Source of the DNA: Acidimicrobiales bacterium
Lineage (GTDB): Bacteria > Actinomycetota > Acidimicrobiia > Acidimicrobiales > UBA8190
Direction of reading: 5' to 3'
Assembly (NCBI GenBank): GCA_035531755.1
Contig: DATKSK010000055.1
Coordinates: 1-64,000 of the forward strand
DNA: 64,000 nt
Made by a program: the position numbers and the translations under genes
Notes under the pieces: generated by a model
Databases searched by the model: none
What the model was told of the DNA's origin: nothing
What the model saw: only the letters and a program-made list of their open reading frames with translations
In this document: positions 32,776 to 41,389 of the stretch, in pieces
Layout: the number at the start of each line of letters is the position of its first letter
Position numbering within the stretch: position 1 is the stretch's first letter

Positions 32776-34383
32776 ATGCCGCCCGATGAGCACTCTGCAC
32801 GCCACCACGGCGCGGGCCCCGACGTCGGGGGTGGCGGCGACGCGCTGGCGACGATCCGTGCCGCAGCGGCGTCCTCGGGCGGTGCCGTGTACCTCGGCAT
32901 GGGGTCAGTCGGGCCCGCGTGGGCCGGCGCGGAACAGGCGGTGCTCGTCCTCGGCCCGCCGCGCTCGGGCAAGACGTCCTCGATCGTGGTGCCGACCGTC
33001 CTGGGCGCGCCGGGCGCGGTGGTGTCGACCTCGACCAAACCCGACGTGCTGCGGGCCACCGCCGGGGCCCGGTCGAGGACCGGCCCGTGCCTGCTGTACG
33101 ACCCGAGCGGCACCGTGGAGGCGCCGCCCGGCGTCGAGGCCGTGCGGTGGTCGCCGGTCGAGAGCTGCCGGACGTGGGACGACGCCCTGCTCGTCGCCCG
33201 CAGCCTGGTCGGCGCGTCGCGGCCCGGCGGTGGGGCGCACGCGGGCGGGTCGCTCACCGGAGCCGACCATTGGACCGAGCGAGCCGAGTCCCTCCTCGCC
33301 CCCGTCCTGCACGCCGCCGCCCTCGACGGCGCCACCCTCACCACGGTGCTGTCGTGGGTCGACCGCCGCCAGGCGTCGGCGGCCCTGGCCATCCTCGACG
33401 CCAACGGCGCGGCGCGTGCCGGGGACCTCCTGGCCGGCATCGCCGCCACCGACGGGCGCGAACAGAGCGGTATCTGGTCGACGGCGTCGGGCGTGCTCGG
33501 CGCCTACCGCAGCGAGGCCGCGCTGGCCACGACCGTCGCCCCCGATTTCGACGCCGGGGCCTTCTGCGACTCGTCGGCCACCCTGTACGTGTGTGCCACC
33601 GGAAGGCACCAGTCGGTGGCTGCGCCCCTGGTCGTGGGCCTTCTCACCGACATCCGCAGCGCGGCCTACGCCCGCTCCGCCGGCCCCGGACACGCCACGC
33701 CCGTCGTGCTCGCCCTCGACGAGGTGGCGAACATCGCCCCGATCCCGGACCTGCCGGGGATGGTGAGCGAAGGCGGTGGGCAGGGCCTGCTGACGCTGGC
33801 GTGCCTGCAGGACCTGTCCCAGGCGCGCGGCCGGTGGGGCACGGCGGCCGACGGGTTCCTGTCGCTGTTCGGCACGACCGTCGTGCTCCCGGGCATCGGC
33901 GACGTGCGCACGCTCGAGGCGATGTCTGCCCTCGCCGGCGAAGAGGAGGTGCGCACGCGGTCGGTGAGCATTCCGCAGGCGCAGCCCCGCGGTCTGGGCC
34001 GGGCACTGGCGCGGGTCGTGCTCGGGCCCCGGGGCCAACGCACCGAGCACGTGCCGACGACGACCACGTCGACGGTGATGCGGCGTCGGCTCCCCGTGGA
34101 CGCCGTGGCGCGCGGGGAGCAGGGGATGGCGCTCGTCGTCGACGAGCGCAACCGCATGGGATGGGTGAGGCTGACGCCGTGGTTCACCACCGAGCCGTGG
34201 CGGACGGCGGCCCTCGGCCATGACCTCGCCCGCAGGTCCGGCCATGACCCCGGCCACGACCTCGCCCACGACCCCGGCCGCAGCGCCGGCCGTGACGTCG
34301 GTCCCGGGCGCGCCGGGACCGGGCCGGCCTCCGGCCTGCACCCGCCCCTTCCGCCGCCGGACCTCGGGCTCGGGGGGCGCTGA
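32776..34383 (+). CDS. Orphan VirD4/TraG-like coupling ATPase, apparently soluble
   Basis: A 535-residue ATPase of the type IV coupling protein family (TraG/TraD/VirD4). Walker A GPPRSGKTSS (residues 60-69), SKPD-type STSTKPDVL, Walker B VLALDEVANIAPIPDLP and the sensor region GQGLLTLACLQDLSQARGRWG are all typical. Canonical members have N-terminal membrane helices; here only about 55 hydrophilic residues precede Walker A. No relaxase, mating-pair genes or oriT are visible nearby. Possible roles are DNA translocation in a dispersed conjugative system or a domesticated function. The tail contains GHDP-type repeats. Confidence 0.8.
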   Translation: MPPDEHSARHHGAGPDVGGGGDALATIRAAAASSGGAVYLGMGSVGPAWAGAEQAVLVLGPPRSGKTSSIVVPTVLGAPGAVVSTSTKPDVLRATAGARSRTGPCLLYDPSGTVEAPPGVEAVRWSPVESCRTWDDALLVARSLVGASRPGGGAHAGGSLTGADHWTERAESLLAPVLHAAALDGATLTTVLSWVDRRQASAALAILDANGAARAGDLLAGIAATDGREQSGIWSTASGVLGAYRSEAALATTVAPDFDAGAFCDSSATLYVCATGRHQSVAAPLVVGLLTDIRSAAYARSAGPGHATPVVLALDEVANIAPIPDLPGMVSEGGGQGLLTLACLQDLSQARGRWGTAADGFLSLFGTTVVLPGIGDVRTLEAMSALAGEEEVRTRSVSIPQAQPRGLGRALARVVLGPRGQRTEHVPTTTTSTVMRRRLPVDAVARGEQGMALVVDERNRMGWVRLTPWFTTEPWRTAALGHDLARRSGHDPGHDLAHDPGRSAGRDVGPGRAGTGPASGLHPPLPPPDLGLGGR

Positions 34384-34443
34384 CCGGGGCTCCGACGGGC
34401 ATCCGGGAGCTCGGGGACGGCCCCCTCCGGTGCGGTGGAAGAA

Positions 34444-34457
34444 CGAACATATGTTCG
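34444..34457 (+). promoter_or_regulatory. LexA (SOS) box of the mutasome operon
   Basis: CGAACATATGTTCG is a perfect palindrome matching the actinobacterial LexA operator CGAAC-N4-GTTCG. It lies 14 bases before the first possible imuA start. This implies LexA repression of imuA-imuB-dnaE2 and induction upon DNA damage. Confidence 0.9.
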
Positions 34458-34470
34458 ATAGGGTCCGACC

Positions 34471-35304
34471 ATGGGCCCGCATCACTCCGCTACCCCGGCC
34501 CCGGTCATGTCCCGGAAGCAGGGAAGACGTCCCGTCGGGTCAGACCATGTCGGCGCCGCCCTCGTCGCTCGCGCCCGGCCCACCTCCTCCAGCCGCGACC
34601 AGCTCCTCCCCGTGCTCCGGGCCCTCGCCCCCCTCCTGCCCGGTGGGGGGCTGCAGCGGGGCGGCGTCGTGGCCGTCGACGCCGGTGGCCCGGGCGCGGG
34701 GGGCGGCACCTCGCTGGCCTTCGCCCTGCTGGCGGCGGCGTCGACCGCCTCGTGGTGCGCAGCCGTGGGAACGGCCGACCCCGGGATCGTGGCGCTCACC
34801 GAGATCGGGGTGGACCTCGAGCACCTCGTGCTCGTCCCCCGCCCCGGGCCCCTGTGGGCCCGGGCGGCCGCCACCCTCCTCGACGGCGTGGACGCGGTGC
34901 TGGTGCGCCCGCCCGGCCCCGTGCGCCCGGGGATGGCGAGGCGGCTGGCCGCCCGCGCCCGCGAGCGGCGCGCCGTGCTGGTGGTGCTGGCCCGACCCGG
35001 CGGGTGGCCCGAGGGCGCCGACGTCCGGCTGGCCGTGCAGGAGGGGGCGTGGGAGGGGGTGGGGACGGGCCACGGCCATCTCCGGGGCCGGCGGGTGGAG
35101 GTGGTGGCCACCGGCCGGAGGGCTGCCGCCCGACCGGTGCGGGTCGGGCTCTGGCTCCCCACACCCGCGGGGCCGGTCACGGCGGCGGGCACCGGCGCCA
35201 GGGACGAGGGGAGCGAGAAAAGCAATAGAAGCAACAGAAGCAACAGAGAGGTGGAAGGGGACGGTGGAACGGCTGCTCGTCGTGTGGTGCCCGGGCCTCC
35301 TTGA
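34471..35304 (+). CDS. imuA: ImuA-type SOS mutasome protein
   Basis: A 277-residue RecA-like accessory protein that in mycobacteria and relatives works with ImuB and DnaE2 in damage-induced mutagenesis. It keeps the RecA-like core (LQRGGVVAVDAG, SLAFALLAAAS, GVDLEHLVLVPRPGPLW, LLDGVDAVLVRPPGPVRPGMARRLAARARERRA) but a Gly/Ala loop stands where Walker A would be. It starts just after the LexA box, so the transcript may be leaderless or the true start may be the ATG at 34507. Its 3' end, including an A-rich 9-bp repeat (SNRSNRSNR), overlaps imuB by 41 bp. Confidence 0.85.
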   Translation: MGPHHSATPAPVMSRKQGRRPVGSDHVGAALVARARPTSSSRDQLLPVLRALAPLLPGGGLQRGGVVAVDAGGPGAGGGTSLAFALLAAASTASWCAAVGTADPGIVALTEIGVDLEHLVLVPRPGPLWARAAATLLDGVDAVLVRPPGPVRPGMARRLAARARERRAVLVVLARPGGWPEGADVRLAVQEGAWEGVGTGHGHLRGRRVEVVATGRRAAARPVRVGLWLPTPAGPVTAAGTGARDEGSEKSNRSNRSNREVEGDGGTAARRVVPGPP

Positions 35305-36370
35305 GGAGCGGGAACACGGGCGCGAGGCCAGGGCGCTGCGCGCCGTGGTGGCGGCGCTGGAGGTGTTCGCGGCGCGCGTCGACCCCGTTCGCCCGGGTGT
35401 GTGCGCGGTGCCCACCCGGGGCCCCTCGCGGTACTTCGGAGGCGACGAGGCCCTGACCCGCCTGGCCGCCGGGGCGGTGGCCGGGCACGAGGTGGGCCTG
35501 GGGATCGCCGACGGCCTGTTCGCCGCCGTCCTGGCCGCCCGGGCCGCGGTGGGCACCGGGCCGGTGATCGTCCCTCCCGGCGAGACCCCCGCCTTCCTCG
35601 CCCCGTGGCCGGTGGCCACCCTCGACCGCCCCGAGCTCGCCGACCTGCTCACCCGCCTGGGGATCCGGACCCTGGGCCGGTTCGCCACCCTGCCCGGCCC
35701 CCAGGTGCTCGCCCGCTTCGGGGCCGACGGTGCCCTCTGCCAGCGGGTGGCCCGGGGGGTCGAGGGCGAGCTGCCCGGGTTCCGCCGGTTCTTCCCGCCC
35801 CCCGGCCCCGGCCCGGGCCCGCGTCCGGGCCCGGGCGCCGGCGCCGCCCGGGTCACCCGTCAGGCGGGGTTCTGGGGCGACACGGCCGACGCCGATGCCC
35901 GGGCCGCCCGCGTGGTGGCCGGCGTCCAGGAGCTGCTCGGTCCCGGGGGCGTGGTGCGGGGCAGGCTCCAGGGCGGGCGGGGCCCGGGCCAGCGTGCCCG
36001 GCTCGTCCCCTGGGCCGGCCGCACCGGGGAGGTGGAGGCGCCGGGAGGCCCGTGGCCGGGACAGGTCCCCCCGCCGGCTCCCGTCGTGGTGCTCGACCGG
36101 CCCGTCCCCGCCCTGCTCACGGACGCCGCCGGCCGGGCCGTGGGCGTGACCGGGGCCGGGACGGCCACCGCCGCCCCCGCCCGCCTGTCGGTGACGGGCG
36201 GGCCGTGGGTCGACGTGGTCGGGTGGGCGGGGCCGTGGCCGTCCGACGAGCGGTGGTGGTCGCCCCGGCGCCGCCGGCAGGCCCGCATGCAGGTCGTCAC
36301 GGCGGGGGGCGCCGCCCACCTGCTCACCCGGGAACGGGGGGGCTGGTGGCTGGAAGCGACCTACGACTGA
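35264..36370 (+). CDS. imuB: ImuB-type SOS mutasome protein, compact form
   Basis: ImuB is a Y-family polymerase relative without catalytic acids that tethers DnaE2 to the beta clamp. N-terminal motifs VERLLVVWCPG, VRPGVCAVPTRGPSRYFGGDEAL and GIADGLFAAVLAAR are typical, as is the RLGIRTLGRFATLP thumb. The protein is only 368 residues, against about 500 or more normally. From ELPGFRRFF it passes through a Pro/Gly run (residues 178-194) straight to RQAGFWGDT, the clamp-binding-like motif, and the C-terminal LLGPGGV/LVPW region. The little-finger domain appears to be missing. GTG start at 35264, with AAGGGG upstream. Confidence 0.85.
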   Translation: MERLLVVWCPGLLEEREHGREARALRAVVAALEVFAARVDPVRPGVCAVPTRGPSRYFGGDEALTRLAAGAVAGHEVGLGIADGLFAAVLAARAAVGTGPVIVPPGETPAFLAPWPVATLDRPELADLLTRLGIRTLGRFATLPGPQVLARFGADGALCQRVARGVEGELPGFRRFFPPPGPGPGPRPGPGAGAARVTRQAGFWGDTADADARAARVVAGVQELLGPGGVVRGRLQGGRGPGQRARLVPWAGRTGEVEAPGGPWPGQVPPPAPVVVLDRPVPALLTDAAGRAVGVTGAGTATAAPARLSVTGGPWVDVVGWAGPWPSDERWWSPRRRRQARMQVVTAGGAAHLLTRERGGWWLEATYD

Positions 36371-36389
36371 CGAGCCCCGGCCGGCCCCG

Positions 36390-39300
36390 ATGACCACCCC
36401 GTACGCGGAGCTGCACTGCCATTCCAACTTCAGCTTCCTCGACGGCGCCTCGCACCCCGAGGAGCTGGCCGCCGAGGCCGTGCGGCTCGGCCTCGACGCC
36501 CTCGCCCTCACCGACCACGACGGCCTGTACGGGGTGGTCCGCTTCGCCGAGACGGCCCGGGCCCTGGCACTGCCGTCGGTCTTCGGCGCCGAGCTCACCC
36601 TGGTCGCGGGCGGCCGGGCGGGCAGGCGCACCGGTGACCCCGACCCGCCCGGCACCCATCTGGTGGTCCTGGCGCGCGGCCCCGAGGGGTACGCCCGCCT
36701 GAGCCGGGCCATCACCGAGGCCCACCTCGCCGGCGGGGAGAAGGGTCGGCCCACCTGCACCCTCGAGGACCTGGCCGGCCGGCACCGGGGGAACGGCCAC
36801 GACGGCCACTGGGTCGTCCTGACCGGCTGCCGCAAGGGTGCCGTCCCGACCGCCCTCACCACCACCGGGCCCACCGCCGCGGGGCGCGAGCTCGACCGGC
36901 TCGTCGACGCCTTCGGCCGCGACGGCGTGGCCGTCGAGCTGTGGGACCACGGCGACCCGCTCGACACCGCCCGGAACGACGCCCTCGCCCATCTCGCCGT
37001 CAGCCGGGGCGTGGACATGGTGGCCACCAACAACGTCCACTACGCCACCCCGGCCCGCCACCGGCTGGCCACCACCCTGGCCGCCGTGCGGGCGCGCCGT
37101 CCCCTCGCCGAGCTCGACGGCTGGCTCCCCCCCGCGGCCACCGCCCACCTCCGCTCGGGCGCCGACCAGGAGCGCCGCTTCGCCCGCTGGCCCGGCGCCG
37201 TCGCCCGGGCCGCCGAGATCGGCCGCGCCTGTGCCTTCGACCTCCACCTGGTGGCCCCCGGGCTCCCCGACTGCCGCGTGCCGGCGGGGCACACCGAGCA
37301 GAGCTGGTTGGTGGAGCTGGTGGGCCGGGGGGCGACCGCCCGCTACGGCCCACGGGCGTGCGAACGGGTGCCCGGCGCGTGGGCCCAGATCGACCACGAG
37401 CTCCAGGTGATCGGTGCCCTCGGCTACGCGGGGTACTTCCTGATCGTCTGGGACATCGTGGAGTTCTGCCGCCGCCACGACATCTACTGCCAAGGGCGGG
37501 GATCGGCCGCCAATTCCGCCGTCTGCTACGCGCTCGGCATCACGCGGGCCGATGCCGTGGCGCTGGGGCTGCTGTTCGAGCGCTTCCTCTCCCCCGAGCG
37601 CGACGGGCCGCCCGACATCGACGTCGACATCGAGTCGGGCCGGCGCGAAGAGGTCATCGCCTACGTCTACGAGCGCTACGGCCGTCACTGCGCCGCGCAG
37701 GTCGCCAACGTCATCACCTATCGGGCCCGGTCCGCCATCCGCGACGTGGGCAAGGCCCTGGGGCACACCCCCGAGGAGGTGGACGCGTGGGCCAAGGCCG
37801 TCGACCGCGGTGAACCGCTCGACCGCGGCGGCCCCCTGCCGCCGTTCGTCGGGCAGATGGCCCGGGAGATCCTCGACTTCCCGCGTCATCTCGGACTGCA
37901 CTCCGGGGGGATGGTGCTCTGCGACCGGCCCGTCATCGAGGTGTGCCCCGTGGAGTGGGCGCGTCATCCGGGGCGCAGCGCCCTGCAGTGGGACAAGGAC
38001 GACTGCGCGGCGGCGGGGCTCGTCAAGTTCGACCTGCTGGGGCTCGGGATGCTCGACGCCGTACACCGCACCGTCGACCTGGTGCGCGCCGCACACGGCG
38101 TCGACGTCGACCTGGCGATGCTGGCCCAGGAGGACGCCGTCTACGACATGTTGTGCCGCGCCGACACCGTGGGGGTCTTCCAGGTGGAGAGCCGGGCCCA
38201 GATGGCCACCCTGCCCCGCATCCGGCCACGGTGCTTTGCGGACCTCGTGGTCGAGGTGGCGATCATCCGCCCGGGGCCCATCCAGGGCGGGTCCGTGCAC
38301 CCCTACATCCGGCGACGCCAGGGGCTCGAGGCCCCCGACCCGCCGCACCCGCTGCTCCGGCGGGCGCTCGAGAAGACGCTGGGGGTGCCGCTGTTCCAGG
38401 AGCAGCTCATGCAGATCGCCATCGACGCCGCCGGGTTCACCCCGGCCGAGGCCGACGAGCTGCGCCAGGCCATGAGCTCCAAGCGCTCGGGGGCGCGCAT
38501 GGCACGCCTGTCCGAGCGGCTCTTCGCCGGCATGGCCGAGCGGGGCATCACCGGGTCGGTGGCGGAGGAGATCGTCGAGAAGTTGGCGGCGTTCGCCAAC
38601 TTCGGCTTCCCCGAGAGCCACGCCGTGTCGTTCGCCTACCTCGTGTACTCGAGCGCGTGGCTCAAGCTGCACTATCCGGCGGCGCTGTGCGCGGGGTTGC
38701 TCAACGCGCAGCCCATGGGGTTCTGGTCGCCGCAGTCGCTCGTGGCCGACGCCCGGCGCCACGGCGTGACCGTGCACGGACCGCACGTCGACGTGTCGGG
38801 AGCCGAGGCCACCCTGGCGTGGGACCTCGACGCGCCACCCGCCGGCGCAGCGCTCGGCCACCGGCAGCCCGCGGTCCGGATGGGGCTCACCGCGGTGCGC
38901 GGCCTCGGTGCGCCGGTGGCCGAGCGCATCGCCGCCAACCGTCCCTTCGCGTCGGTGGAGGACCTCGTCCGCCGGACCGGGGCGCGACGCCCGCAGCTCG
39001 AGGCCCTGGCCACCGCCGGCGCGCTCGAGGGCCTGCCGGGGCGCGACGGCGCCCCCGAGATCCGCGGGCGCCGACGGACCCTGTGGGCGGCCGGGGCGCT
39101 CGCCCAGGGCACCGCGGAGCGGCTGCCGGGGCTCGTGTCGGGAGAGGAGGCACCGCCGCTCCCCGACCTCACGCCCCTCGAGGAGGTGGAGGCGGACATG
39201 TGGGCCACCGGGCTCACCGTCGGGCCGGGCGCGGTGGAGCTCGCCCGGCCCCGGCTCGACGCCATGGGGGTGGTCCCCGCCGGACGGCTGGCGGGCGCCG

Positions 39301-39587
39301 AGACCGACGGCAGGGTCCTCGTCGGCGGGGTGGTCACCCACCGCCAACGCCCCGAGAGCGCCAAGGGCACCGTCTTCCTCAACCTGGAGGACGACACGGG
39401 CATGGTGAACGTCATCTGCTCCCCCGGCGCGTGGGAGCGCTGGCGCCACGCGGCGCGGGGGTCCCCCGCCCTGCTGGTGCGGGGGCGCATCGAGCGGGTC
39501 GACGGGGTGGTGAGCGTGGTGGCCGAGAAGATCTCCCCGTTGGACCTCGGGGGTGCTCCCGTCCAACCGTCACGTGACTTCCGATAG
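36390..39587 (+). CDS. dnaE2: Error-prone DNA polymerase III alpha subunit
   Basis: DnaE2 (ImuC) is the translesion polymerase of the SOS mutasome. The 1065-residue protein has an N-terminal PHP domain (ELHCHSNFSFLDGASHP, LTDHDGLYG), the catalytic polymerase core with GRGSAANSAVCYALGI and PPDIDVDIE (two catalytic Asp), GVFQVESRAQM, the third acid region, a helix-hairpin-helix, and an OB fold near the end (FLNLEDDTGMVNVI). It follows imuB by 19 bp and completes the LexA-controlled operon. Confidence 0.96.
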   Translation: MTTPYAELHCHSNFSFLDGASHPEELAAEAVRLGLDALALTDHDGLYGVVRFAETARALALPSVFGAELTLVAGGRAGRRTGDPDPPGTHLVVLARGPEGYARLSRAITEAHLAGGEKGRPTCTLEDLAGRHRGNGHDGHWVVLTGCRKGAVPTALTTTGPTAAGRELDRLVDAFGRDGVAVELWDHGDPLDTARNDALAHLAVSRGVDMVATNNVHYATPARHRLATTLAAVRARRPLAELDGWLPPAATAHLRSGADQERRFARWPGAVARAAEIGRACAFDLHLVAPGLPDCRVPAGHTEQSWLVELVGRGATARYGPRACERVPGAWAQIDHELQVIGALGYAGYFLIVWDIVEFCRRHDIYCQGRGSAANSAVCYALGITRADAVALGLLFERFLSPERDGPPDIDVDIESGRREEVIAYVYERYGRHCAAQVANVITYRARSAIRDVGKALGHTPEEVDAWAKAVDRGEPLDRGGPLPPFVGQMAREILDFPRHLGLHSGGMVLCDRPVIEVCPVEWARHPGRSALQWDKDDCAAAGLVKFDLLGLGMLDAVHRTVDLVRAAHGVDVDLAMLAQEDAVYDMLCRADTVGVFQVESRAQMATLPRIRPRCFADLVVEVAIIRPGPIQGGSVHPYIRRRQGLEAPDPPHPLLRRALEKTLGVPLFQEQLMQIAIDAAGFTPAEADELRQAMSSKRSGARMARLSERLFAGMAERGITGSVAEEIVEKLAAFANFGFPESHAVSFAYLVYSSAWLKLHYPAALCAGLLNAQPMGFWSPQSLVADARRHGVTVHGPHVDVSGAEATLAWDLDAPPAGAALGHRQPAVRMGLTAVRGLGAPVAERIAANRPFASVEDLVRRTGARRPQLEALATAGALEGLPGRDGAPEIRGRRRTLWAAGALAQGTAERLPGLVSGEEAPPLPDLTPLEEVEADMWATGLTVGPGAVELARPRLDAMGVVPAGRLAGAETDGRVLVGGVVTHRQRPESAKGTVFLNLEDDTGMVNVICSPGAWERWRHAARGSPALLVRGRIERVDGVVSVVAEKISPLDLGGAPVQPSRDFR

Positions 39588-39728
39588 CACAACGTTGGGG
39601 GAGCGTTGCGAAATCTTTCAAGACGGCCCCGGACGATGCCGATATCGCGGGTGCAGATCCCGCCGCGCCGTGCGGGGAGTCGGGGCAGGTCGCCCCGGAA
39701 CGGGGGCGACCACGAGGAGAGCCAGACC

Positions 39729-39917
39729 ATGAAGAGCTGTGCGGGCCAACTGGTGGTCCACCGCGACGGGACGGTGGCCTACTGCACGGAGGAGAACGCC
39801 GGGCGCACGTGCCCGGGCGAGGACCGACCGCATCGCGGCGGCTTCTTCGCCTGCCGGGTGGTCGACGACGAGACCTGCACCTACTGCAGCCTGACGCCTA
39901 CGCTCGCACCGCGCTGA
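39729..39917 (+). CDS. Small Cys-rich protein, paralogue A of an unrecognised family
   Basis: A 62-residue protein with six Cys and a strong ribosome binding site (GAGGAGA). The order is LVVHRDGTVAYCTEENAG, then TCPGEDRPHRGG, FFACRV and CTYC. It shares most landmarks with the protein at 40316: HRDG, AYC(S/T)EE, C-x-G-x-D-x-PH, ACR and a final C-x2-C. The Cys/His pattern suggests zinc or Fe-S binding. The gene lies about 140 bp after dnaE2 on the same strand, so it could belong to the damage response, but no LexA box precedes it. Confidence 0.75.
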   Translation: MKSCAGQLVVHRDGTVAYCTEENAGRTCPGEDRPHRGGFFACRVVDDETCTYCSLTPTLAPR

Positions 39918-40315
39918 GCACAGCCGGGCACCCGTCCGGGCCGCGCCCTCGCACCGCCTCGCGCACCTCGGGTTTGAATCGTCGCGCCGCCTCGCGCATC
40001 GGGTCCGCACCGTCGCGCCGGCGGCACCGTGCCGTCCGCCAACGTGCACGGTGTCGCTCGGGATCATGGGCCGGCTCGGTGTCCGCCACCCATCCGACGC
40101 GGTCGTCTCGCACACGTTCCCGCCACGGATGACGCGCGTCGCGCCTGCGAATCATCATCACGACCACGCATGGTGGGAATCCGTTGTGCATCGCTTGTTC
40201 CATCCGACCTGCACGCGGGCCGATCCCCTAGGTGACATCGGGCCCGCAGACGAAACGCCCGGCGACGAGGCCTGCAACCGGCGGGGGGCAGGCGAGCGGA
40301 AGCGAGGTGAGGGTT
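39918..40315. other. About 400 bp between two Cys-rich paralogues, no gene supported
   Basis: Frames on both strands are low in coherence. No third paralogue, repeat or terminator stands out. The region should hold the promoter of the second Cys-rich gene. Confidence 0.4.
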
Positions 40316-40552
40316 GTGCAGATCTGCGACGGATGCCTCGTCTTGCACCGCGACGGTGAGATCGCATACTGCTCCGAGGAGCTCGACGGCAACAGCTGTG
40401 CCGGCTACGACCTGCCCCACCTGGCAGGCGTGATGGCATGCCGCATCACGCCGCGCGGGACGCGCTGCCGGCACTGTGACGACGTCATGCGCATCCGCCT
40501 GATGGTGGCCCCCGACTTCGTCCCCGACGGCCTGCGCACCGTCGTCAACTGA
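40316..40552 (+). CDS. Small Cys-rich protein, paralogue B of an unrecognised family
   Basis: A 78-residue protein beginning VQICDGCLVLHRDGEIAYC at GTG 40316, with a GAGGTGA site upstream (an in-frame GTG at 40307 is possible). It has seven Cys, with a C-x2-C at each end (CDGC and CRHC). It aligns with the protein at 39729 through HRDG, AYCSEE, SCAGYDLPH and MACRI. A basic and hydrophobic tail (MRIRLMVAPDF) extends beyond the paralogue. The family is unknown to me. It precedes a two-component regulator operon. Confidence 0.75.
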   Translation: MQICDGCLVLHRDGEIAYCSEELDGNSCAGYDLPHLAGVMACRITPRGTRCRHCDDVMRIRLMVAPDFVPDGLRTVVN

Positions 40553-40687
40553 CCGGCCGGGCCCCGACGCCCGGACGCCCGTCGGGCTCCGTCGCCGTCC
40601 CCAGGCACGGCCCACCACACCCCGAGGCGTCTGCGTCCGGGGCGGCCCCGCTCTGTCACCCGTCCTTCACGTTCGGCAGCTAAACCT

Positions 40688-41389
40688 GTGGGCGTGAGGG
40701 TCCTGGTCGCCGAGGACGATACGGGCCTGCGCGACGTGCTCGAGCGTGGCCTGCGCGAGAACGGCTACGTCGTCGATGCGGTGGCCGACGGCGACCGGGC
40801 CATCGCCTTCCTCCGGACCTACGAGTACGAGGTGGCCGTGCTCGACTGGCGTATGCCGGGGACCTCGGGGATCGACGTCCTGCGCGACGCCCGCCGCCGC
40901 GGCCTGTCGGTGCCGGTCCTGATGCTGACGGCCCGGGACGCCCCGAGCGACCGCGTCACCGGCCTCGACGAAGGCGCCGACGACTACCTCGTGAAGCCGT
41001 TCGACTTCGGGGAGCTCCTGGCGCGCATCCGGGCGCTGCAGCGCCGTCCGCCGGCGACACACCCACCACAGCTCGTCGTGGGGGACGTCGTGTTCGAGCC
41101 GGCGACTCGCCGGGCGACGGTGGCGTCGACCGAGCCGGCGCTCACCGCCACGGAACTGTCCATCCTCGAGATCCTGATGCGGCGGTCCCCGGCGGTCGTC
41201 GACCGCCGGTCGATCGCGGTCCACGTATGGGACGAGGAGGCCGACGCCCTCGGATCGAACACGATCGACGTCCACCTCGCCCGGCTGCGGGCCAAGCTGG
41301 CGGGGGCCGGCGCGCGGATCGAGACGGTCCGGGGCATCGGGTACCGCATGGTGCCGCTCGAGGAGCCCGGGACGGGGAGCTCCGCATGA
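40688..41389 (+). CDS. OmpR-family response regulator
   Basis: A 233-residue two-component regulator. The receiver domain carries AEDD (acid pocket), phospho-acceptor Asp 53 in VLDWRMPG, conserved Thr in LMLTARD and Lys in LVKPFDF. A winged-helix DNA-binding domain follows, ending GSNTIDVHLARLRAKL and TVRGIGYRM. The stop overlaps the ATG of the sensor kinase gene (ATGA). The start may be GTG 40688 or 40694. The CACAG-N6-CACAG sites at 4685 and 4848 are the kind of direct repeat such proteins bind, but no link can be shown. Confidence 0.94.
   Translation: MGVRVLVAEDDTGLRDVLERGLRENGYVVDAVADGDRAIAFLRTYEYEVAVLDWRMPGTSGIDVLRDARRRGLSVPVLMLTARDAPSDRVTGLDEGADDYLVKPFDFGELLARIRALQRRPPATHPPQLVVGDVVFEPATRRATVASTEPALTATELSILEILMRRSPAVVDRRSIAVHVWDEEADALGSNTIDVHLARLRAKLAGAGARIETVRGIGYRMVPLEEPGTGSSA

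Noticed and set aside
32776-34383. Integrative conjugative element around the VirD4-like gene
   Set aside because: No relaxase, integrase, attachment sites or mating-pair genes are in the window; neighbours are core genes.
36324-39566. 1080-codon minus-strand frame opposite dnaE2
   Set aside because: DnaE2 motifs are unambiguous on the plus strand; the antisense frame has no domain and is an artefact of GC3 bias.
40029-40359. Plus-strand frames between the Cys-rich paralogues as a third family member
   Set aside because: They lack the HRDG, AYC and ACR landmarks and have an incoherent composition.
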